From Verticillium longisporum (Eukaryota > Ascomycota > Sordariomycetes > Glomerellales > Plectosphaerellaceae), in assembly GCA_019188255.1 (NCBI GenBank), contig JAETXT010000011.1, forward strand, positions 372,001-436,000: DNA of 64,000 nt, written 5' to 3'. The notes beneath the pieces are model-generated. The model had not been told where the DNA came from. It saw nothing but the letters and a program-made list of their open reading frames with translations, and made no database searches. Positions 58,607 through 64,000 of the stretch are shown in pieces. Numbering within the stretch: the stretch's first letter is position 1; each line of letters begins with the position of its first letter. The position numbers were made by a program, and so were the translations under genes.

Positions 58607-58867
58607 ATGTGCTTCGGCAGCAGCAGCAGAAAAAGCAACATGTATGACTACAGCCCTCGCCCCGTCATGGCCGACGCATCAAGCTACCGGCGCCGTCAGC
58701 CGCGTAGTCGGTACGGAGGGAGGCATGGCCATTACACAGGCGGTTACGTTTTCGCGGGCGATGCTGGCTATGGTGGCCACCACGGGCACGGCTACGGTGG
58801 TGATGGCGGCGGCGGCGGCGGCTGCAGTGGAGGTGACGGCGGAGGCGGCGGCGGCGGCGGTTGCTAA
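58607..58867 (+). CDS. Small Gly-rich, Cys-ended protein (86 aa)
   Basis: Single exon with CACCATG start. The sequence begins MCFGSSSRKSNMYDYSPRP, has Arg/Tyr-rich middle (SSYRRRQPRSRYGGRHGHY) and a Gly/His-rich end with three Gly runs and two Cys (GGGGGGCSGG, ending GGGGC). No signal peptide. Such short Gly-rich proteins occur in many fungi, but no function is known to me. A CT/CA-rich leader and a TATA-like element upstream support expression. The high GGC codon density could also arise from a repeat, so reality as a gene is moderate. Confidence 0.6.
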   Translation: MCFGSSSRKSNMYDYSPRPVMADASSYRRRQPRSRYGGRHGHYTGGYVFAGDAGYGGHHGHGYGGDGGGGGGCSGGDGGGGGGGGC

Positions 58868-58990
58868 GAGAGTTAAAGTGTATAAGTTGTATTGCGATAC
58901 CCTAGCGATGATGCGAGAGATTTTCTGTTTTCTCGAGACTCGAGGCAATTGAACCTGTCTTTTCCCAAGTCATCTTCTCTTGTGAAGCGC

Positions 58991-60105
58991 TTAGACCTGT
59001 TTCGCCTGTCCATCGGCCGCACCGGACTCAAGCAGACCCTGTAGAATCGCCAGATCCTTCAGTGCCTGTGCAGTGTTCTGCCTCTCATCAGCAGTGCCTT
59101 GTTCCAGACTTGCGCCGAAAGCCTCGAGCTCGGCTGGTACGCCCGAAGACCTCGTAAACTCCCTTCTCTCCTCCACCTTCTTTCCATCTTGGCCCCGCTT
59201 CGCTACCTTGACGTCGACCGGCGTCATCGTGACCGATCCCTCAGTCGTGACAACCTGCACCTCAAACCCGCTTTTGAACTCGGTGCCGAACGATATGCTC
59301 ATGGTGCCAATGGCACCCCTATCCGTTTTGGCCACAGCATGCACCGTGTCCACGGGCGCCAGCTTCGCCTGCAGCAGCGCAGTCCGCGCCGAGACCTCAC
59401 TGACATCCTCTCCGACGGCCCCTAGCAGCAAGCGGAGCGCCGCGACGAAGTGCACGCCGCCGTCGAGCAGGAACCCGCCCTGGTACGCCGGCGTCTTGCG
59501 CCACGCCGTGTTGAAGTACTTGCTCTCGTCCGCGACGAGCGAGAACATGTCGAGGCGGAACGTCACGACGGCGCCGCCGATGGCGCGCAGCTGCGCGGCG
59601 CCAAAGGTCAGGGGTCGACGAAGCGGTAGTTCTCGGCGACGGCCCAGACGGGCGCGCGCGCGAGCGACTGGTGCCAGGACACGAGGGCGCGGGCGTCGGC
59701 GACGGAGGGCGCGATCGGCTTCTCCGAGAGGACGTGCTTGCCTGCGGCGAGGGCGAGACGGATGGCGTCGGGCTGCGCCGGGATGGGCAGGCAGATGATG
59801 ACGGCGCTCACGTCGGTGCGCGCCAGGAGGTCGGCGAGCGAGCGGGACGGCGTCGGGTGGTCGTCTGCGTAGGCCGTCACCGCGTCGGGGATGCGCTGTT
59901 TGCTGACAGGGCCGAGGCCGACTTGAGGGAGCGCGAGTAGACGGCTCGGAGCTCAAACGCTTGGCTGGACTGGATGGCTGGGAGGTGTTCTAGAGCTGGG
60001 GTCAGCGGGGGGGTTCTTTTTCGCGTGTCATGTGTCGACGGTGATGAGGGATTGCTCACGCTCCTGGGCGAAGAGGCCCGCGCCGAGAAGGGCGATTCCG
60101 ATCAT
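58991..60105 (-). CDS. Gfo/Idh/MocA-family oxidoreductase with two frameshifts
   Basis: NAD(P)-dependent dehydrogenase of the Gfo/Idh/MocA family, usually acting on sugars or dihydrodiols. Exon 1 (60060-60105) codes MIGIALLGAGLFAQE, the Rossmann Gly motif. Exon 2 (58991-59989) continues QHLPAIQSSQAFELRAVYSR. AVIICLPIPAQ and GKHVLSEKPIAPS (catalytic Lys of EKP) follow, then WAVAENYRFVDP, YQGGFLLDGGVHFVAALRLLLG (the DGGVH His motif), and an end LLESGAADGQAKQV. Two single-C deletions break the frame: in the C4 run opposite 59887-59890 (between SASP and AVTAYADD), and in the C4 run opposite 59611-59614, where YRFVDP would otherwise continue LTFGAAQL. With both corrected the protein is 348 residues, the family's normal length. 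This looks like sequence error. Confidence 0.86.
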
Positions 60106-60464
60106 GATGTTTTGGTTCGACTTCCAGGCAGCGGCTTGGAGTTGAAGCTGAAGCTCCGGCGATTCACAGAACCGACTTTAGTATTTGGCGTGCTGGAGAA
60201 CACGTTACCCTTCTCGATTGCCTAGACGTCACGGCGTGGCCCGCATTCGAGCCAGCACAAGACACTGACTGGTGGTCCACTGCCTCCAGCCATCATTTAG
60301 CGCATCATCAACGCGCCTGTTTCGTAGCGCAGCGTTTTGTCCAGCCTTGGCCAACCCCAATCGCGGGCCGTGACAAATGACAAGAGGTGGATCGTGGACT
60401 GCGGTAGGGCCGTGAGCAGGTTTGTGAAGACATGATGAAGAGCCTGGAGTTCCGTGGTCATCAA
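60106..60464. other. Intergenic region between oxidoreductase and tRNA-Asn
   Basis: About 360 bp with no gene seen; promoter of the Gfo/Idh/MocA gene. Confidence 0.5.
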
Positions 60465-60550
60465 TCCCTGGTGGCCCAGTTGGTTAAGGCGTCCGACTGT
60501 TACTTGACAGATCAATCGGGAGATCGACAGTTCGAACCTGTCTCGGGGAG
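60465..60550 (+). tRNA. tRNA-Asn (GTT) with 12-nt intron
   Basis: The acceptor stem TCCCTGG pairs with TCGGGGA (two wobbles), with discriminator G. The D-arm contains AGTTGGTTAAGGC. The anticodon stem TCCGA pairs with TCGGG around loop CTGTTAA, anticodon GTT at 60499-60501. A 12-base intron CTTGACAGATCA (60503-60514) sits one base 3' of the anticodon, the canonical site. The T-arm is GACAGTTCGAACCTGTC. The B-box GTTCGAACC is a good match. Confidence 0.9.
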
Positions 60551-61090
60551 GTTTATCTTGTGCCCATGCCCACAATTCACCGTTTTGCCTATGGTGCAAA
60601 CGAAGCAATCGACCGATGATTATTCCACAAGTCTTTATTGATATTCAAGTCGGTTCAACTTTTTGGTGTTGTAGAAACTATGCCCCAGGAACTTAAGAGT
60701 GTAGCATTTTGGTGCTGGGTCATTCTTGAAATCACCATCTTAACTTCTTGTTCCGTAGCGGCCATGATGGAGCAGGCAAGCGGGTGACAAGAGAAAAGGC
60801 CCAGGCAAAGTCTCTCGCCTACGGTATGAAGGGGTGGTCAGAGTGCTGCTTGGGTGTCCTCTACCTTCAGGACATCAGAGTCCGAGGCCTGTTACATGGC
60901 TGTAGTGCAAGTTGGTAGGGCTCGTGTGGGACAGTTTTTCTGTCAACCGCTTGCCAGGTCGCCAGGAACCTAGCTACCTAGCTAGGTACGGATGGGTCGT
61001 AGACGGGGTTGTTCCATCTGTGCTGGTCATTTCGCACCGCGGATGCCAAGTTCCGTCCCCCGAACAGTGTCCCGCTATCAATTAACAAAT
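60551..61090. other. Region between the two tRNA genes
   Basis: About 540 bp with no gene seen. It includes the word CCTAGCTACCTAGCTAGGTACGG near 60970, split here as CCTAGCTACC and TAGCTAGGTACGG, similar to the GGTACCTA-rich stretches elsewhere in the window. Confidence 0.45.
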
Positions 61091-61162
61091 GCCTCGTTGG
61101 CTTAGTGGTAAAGCGCATCACTAGTAATGATGAGATCACTGGTTCGATTCCAGTACGAGGCA
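61091..61162 (+). tRNA. tRNA-Thr (AGT)
   Basis: Acceptor stem GCCTCGT pairs perfectly with ACGAGGC, followed by A. D-arm TGGCTTAGTGGTAAAGC, anticodon stem CATCA/TGATG with loop CTAGTAA (anticodon AGT at 61123-61125), and T-arm ACTGGTTCGATTCCAGT. 72 nt, no intron. Confidence 0.95.
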
Positions 61163-61440
61163 TTGCACTGAATAATCACCTTTTGCTAGAAGTAGTGGTT
61201 TTAAGGTTTTGCAGGTAACACTGCGAGTAAGGGGCGGGCCCAGTCGGGCCACGACTCTGCTCACCGCGAATATGAAATTTTACAGAGCTGCAAAAGAATA
61301 TAAAACACTAAAATATATTACACTAGGTATTCGCTAGTAGTTACCTCCCCAACTACTTATCCAACCTTTATAGAGATTATAGTTCGGAGAAATATTCTTT
61401 AAGTTTAGTAAACTTATCTTCTAAATATAATAGAATATTA

Positions 61441-61740
61441 TGCATAAACGGAGAGACGGCGAGCTGCGTGTTCGCGGTCAACGTCGAACAGGTTGGCCTG
61501 GAATGCTCCCTGCTTGGCGGCGCTCTCCATCGCCTCTATCTGCTAGCTGATGGTAGGCGGCTAAGAAGCGGGGGTCGTGACGGTCTCAATAGCCTTCAGA
61601 GCCGTCTCGAGATTGCCCTCAATCTGGCCGACGTTGATAGCGAACTCTTCAGCAGTCATTTGGCCGGTGTCGAAGTTATGATAGCTAGCAGAAATGGCTA
61701 CGGCTCTATTACGGCTAGTAATAGAGTCGGGTCTTAGGGA
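61441..61740 (-). pseudogene. Coding relic of unknown protein within the TA-rich region
   Basis: On the minus strand the phrase NFDTGQMTAEEFAINVGQI and then NLETALKAIETVTTPAS is protein-like, followed by a stop and, past a second stop, QIEAMESAAKQGAFQANLF and DVDREHAARRL in the same style. Two in-frame stops separate the pieces. I cannot name the family. The base composition differs sharply from the flanks, so this piece has escaped most of the decay. Confidence 0.4.
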
Positions 61741-63040
61741 CTAGGTAGGCGTCCGCTAGGAACACACGATAGAAGCTTATAGCAATTCTATAGATATAAA
61801 GTAGATGAATTGCAACTGCCTAGGTAGGAAGGCTATATAGGCTTATATAGGTTTTAGTAGGTAGGGCTATAGGCTAGGCCCTCTATTCTATTCCTATTAT
61901 AGAAGTTTAAAACTAAGAATAGGGAATCGCTTAGGGTAGTAATTATAGGAGTTATAAGGGTTAGAGTCTTATAACGACTCTAGTAGCTTAAATAAAAGCT
62001 AGACTATAACGATATATATATTATAAAATAGAGAAGAATCGTAGCTATAGAATAGTATAACTTTTATAATATTCTATAGAGCTATTCTATAATAATAAAT
62101 ATTTAAGTTCTCTTATACCCTATTAGCTAGAGCTTAAAATCCGACTCTACTTCCCCTATAGGTCTAGAGGTAGTCTAAGCGCCTAGTCCACGCATAGCTA
62201 CTAAGGGTCAGTCTATTATATATAGAGGGCACCCCTTAGACCTATTTTTTAGGTTTTTAGATCTTAATAATTATTTAATTCTAATTATACTTGTAAATCC
62301 CCTTTATATAATAATTCCTATCTAATTTATATATTCTTAATTATTAAGAATAGATATCTTCTAAGATATACTTTATTCTTATTAGGATTAATTTAAGTAT
62401 TTCTCTTAATTAATTATAACCTTCTTCTTAATTACCTTTTTACTTTCTTACCTTCGATCTATACGAAAAATATACTATTTTATAGCTCTCGTTAAGGGCT
62501 ATAAGAATCTTCGATCTATTTCTCGATTTAATATCTCCTTCTAAAGATATAGCTATTTTTATCTCTCTTTTCCTCTTATTTATTATTATCGCTTTATTCT
62601 ATAATTAAATTATACCCTTAGTTATTATTTAATACCTCTTATATCGATTATAATATATATTAATAAGTTATAAGCTTAGATTTCCAATCTATTTCGAAAT
62701 TAAATTATAAACGATTAAGATAATAATTCTTTAATTACTTAATAACTTTAACCTCTTCTTAGTTACTATATATTAAATTATTTTAATTATTATTAATTTA
62801 TCCTTAATCTTTTAGAAGATTCTCTATCTTCTAATATACTTTTTATATTAATAGCTCCTCTCTTTATTAAATAATTATAATTATTAATTTAACTTTTAAT
62901 TATATTTATATTTATACTTTAATAGCCTCTTACGCTATTATCTCTTTATCTATAAAGTTCCCTTTTAGATATAAGAATTATTAGAAGATCCTTTTTCTAT
63001 TAATATACTTTTTATTTTAATATTTCTTCTTATTCTTAAG

Positions 63041-63503
63041 TAATTTGTAACGAGCACGGGTCGAACAACCGGCCGCAGACAAGCCCCACGTCAGAGGATC
63101 CAGGGTCACTGATAAGATAAGGCTCGCCAAGGCTAGGTCACGTGACGGGATCACCAGGAACAGTGATCCAGGGCTAAGGATCACTGTTATGCCTGGATCG
63201 CCGTGAGCCGTGATCCAACATAACAGGATCACGACATAACAGTGAGCCATCCAACATGAGCTCACCACCTAACACAACAAGGACAGGATGGCAGGTATAT
63301 AAGGACGGACATTCTGGACTTGTAGATACATTCTTTCTCACGACAGTGATCAATCTAAGTCTTACCTTGTATCCATTGTAACGAGTGCGCAACGCCTTAC
63401 GACACCACATCGTCTCAGAGTCACAACCTAAGCTTCTGCAAACAGCAACCCTAACCCTCTGACAGTGTTCCCCCTTCGGAAGCTGCCAGGTCGTAACATA
63501 ATT
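63041..63503. mobile_element. Solo LTR (453 bp) with 5-bp target duplication TAATT
   Basis: The element spans 63046-63498, starts TGTAACGAGC and ends GGTCGTAACA. It is flanked by TAATT at 63041-63045 and 63499-63503. It is GC-balanced while both flanks are TA-rich. It contains a TATA-like GTATATAAGG near 63295 and many GGATCAC/GTGATCC words in its left half. There is no primer-binding site or internal domain next to it, so it is a solo LTR. Confidence 0.88.
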
Positions 63504-63639
63504 CTTATTAATATATTATACTTTATAATATTTATTATATTATAATACCTTTCTAATACTTTCTAGCTATAAATAAAGGTATTTCTAAGCTATCCTTTTA
63601 GAAGCTTAAGGGTAATAATAAATATAAGATTTAGATTAT

Positions 63640-63990
63640 ATAAATTAAGTCTTTTTTCCTATCTTAGGGAATTAAATTAGAAGAAATTATTAAACCTCTT
63701 CTTATTAATTTAATAAGGAAAAATATATAGAGGCCCTTAAAGCTATAGGGAATATATTAAATATTTTAGATATAGGCTTACTTATTTAAGTTAATAGCTT
63801 ATTAGATCTTTTAGAAATCTAGAAAAAATTATAAGAGCTATATAAACTAAAAGGTTTTTAAACCGATTTCGATATTTTAATATCGTTTTTCGCTCTAGAT
63901 CTTTCTAATTTTAATTCTATAGAAAACTTTTTTTATAAAGTTATAGAATTATTAGAAGAATTAAAGAATAGAAAATTAGACCTTCTAGAA
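63640..63990 (+). pseudogene. RIP-degraded copia-type Gag fragment
   Basis: In one + strand frame, with several TAA/TAG interruptions, the text reads KLEEIIKPLLINLIRKNI, later ELYKLKGF, TDFDILISFFALDLSNFNS and IENFFYKVIELLEELKNRKLD. The order ELY..KGF..(F)..L..FNS(I/V)E.....KV.EL...LK resembles the Gag (UBN2-like) domain of Ty1/copia elements. Extreme TA content and stops mark it as decayed. It runs to the window edge. Confidence 0.55.
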
Positions 63991-64000
63991 TAAATAATAA

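Larger units (their letters stand above)
61163..64000. repeat. TA-rich, RIP-like repeat region
   Basis: From about 61250 to the end the DNA is very TA-rich with stops in all frames and frequent TATA/TTAA words. Two islands break it: a GC-richer relic at 61441-61740 and the solo LTR at 63046-63498. The pattern fits C-to-T (RIP) decay of transposon copies. The region could be a heterochromatic island or subtelomeric; the window does not show which. Confidence 0.7.

Noticed and set aside
63046..64000. 5' LTR plus Gag of one copia element
   Set aside because: Exact TAATT duplications bracket the LTR alone, there is no primer-binding site after it, and the LTR is not decayed whereas the Gag is.

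Overview
This is nuclear DNA from a filamentous ascomycete (Pezizomycotina, probably a Sordariomycete). Genes carry short 48-105 bp GT-AG introns. The families are typical of such fungi: choline oxidase/betaine aldehyde dehydrogenase, peroxisomal alcohol oxidase, PDR-type ABC transporter, Zn2Cys6 regulators, F-box proteins and a GPI-type secreted protein. There are TA-rich tracts that look like products of repeat-induced point mutation (RIP). The species cannot be named from sequence alone.

Layout. 1-5 kb: a divergent pair, choline oxidase (3' end outside the window) and betaine aldehyde dehydrogenase, together the choline-to-glycine-betaine route. 5.8-7.8 kb: LCB2, serine palmitoyltransferase subunit 2. 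8-10.8 kb: long non-coding stretch with micro- and minisatellites. 10.9-13.1 kb: acetoacetyl-CoA synthetase. 13.65-14.48 kb: a TA-rich element with ~150 bp terminal inverted repeats. 16.2-19.9 kb: a large SH3 polarity protein of the Bud14/Tea4/TeaC type. 21.6 kb: a small GPI-anchored secreted protein. 23.5-25.7 kb: Zn2Cys6 regulator. 27.2-28.9 kb: broken F-box gene. 30.1-33.8 kb: MFS sugar transporter facing a Sde182/DUF1593 nucleoside-hydrolase-like protein. 34.3-36.9 kb: peroxisomal alcohol oxidase (12 exons). 39-40 kb: NmrA-like protein. 41.4-46.2 kb: full-length PDR ABC transporter. 46.5-48.1 kb: kinase pseudogene split by a solo LTR. 48.9-53.7 kb: fungal membrane protein and an NRAMP metal transporter. 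54.2-56.7 kb: second Zn2Cys6 regulator. 58.6-60.1 kb: Gly-rich mini-protein and a Gfo/Idh/MocA oxidoreductase. 60.5-61.2 kb: tRNA-Asn (with intron) and tRNA-Thr. 61.2-64 kb: TA-rich repeat graveyard holding a non-mutated 453 bp solo LTR with a 5-bp target duplication and a degraded copia-type Gag.

Accuracy of the sequence is a theme. Several otherwise well-conserved genes carry single-base shifts, most of them one C too few in a short C run (BADH, LCB2 twice, one regulator, the Gfo/Idh/MocA gene twice). This looks like base-calling error rather than biology. In contrast, the kinase and F-box genes have multiple in-frame stops and look truly dead. I did not find a secondary-metabolite backbone gene, CRISPR array or clearly new multi-gene system. 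The most informative structures are the two LTR insertions with readable target duplications, the RIP-like TIR element, the paired PP1-docking motifs in the SH3 protein and the repeated CTGGGG boxes before the sugar transporter.
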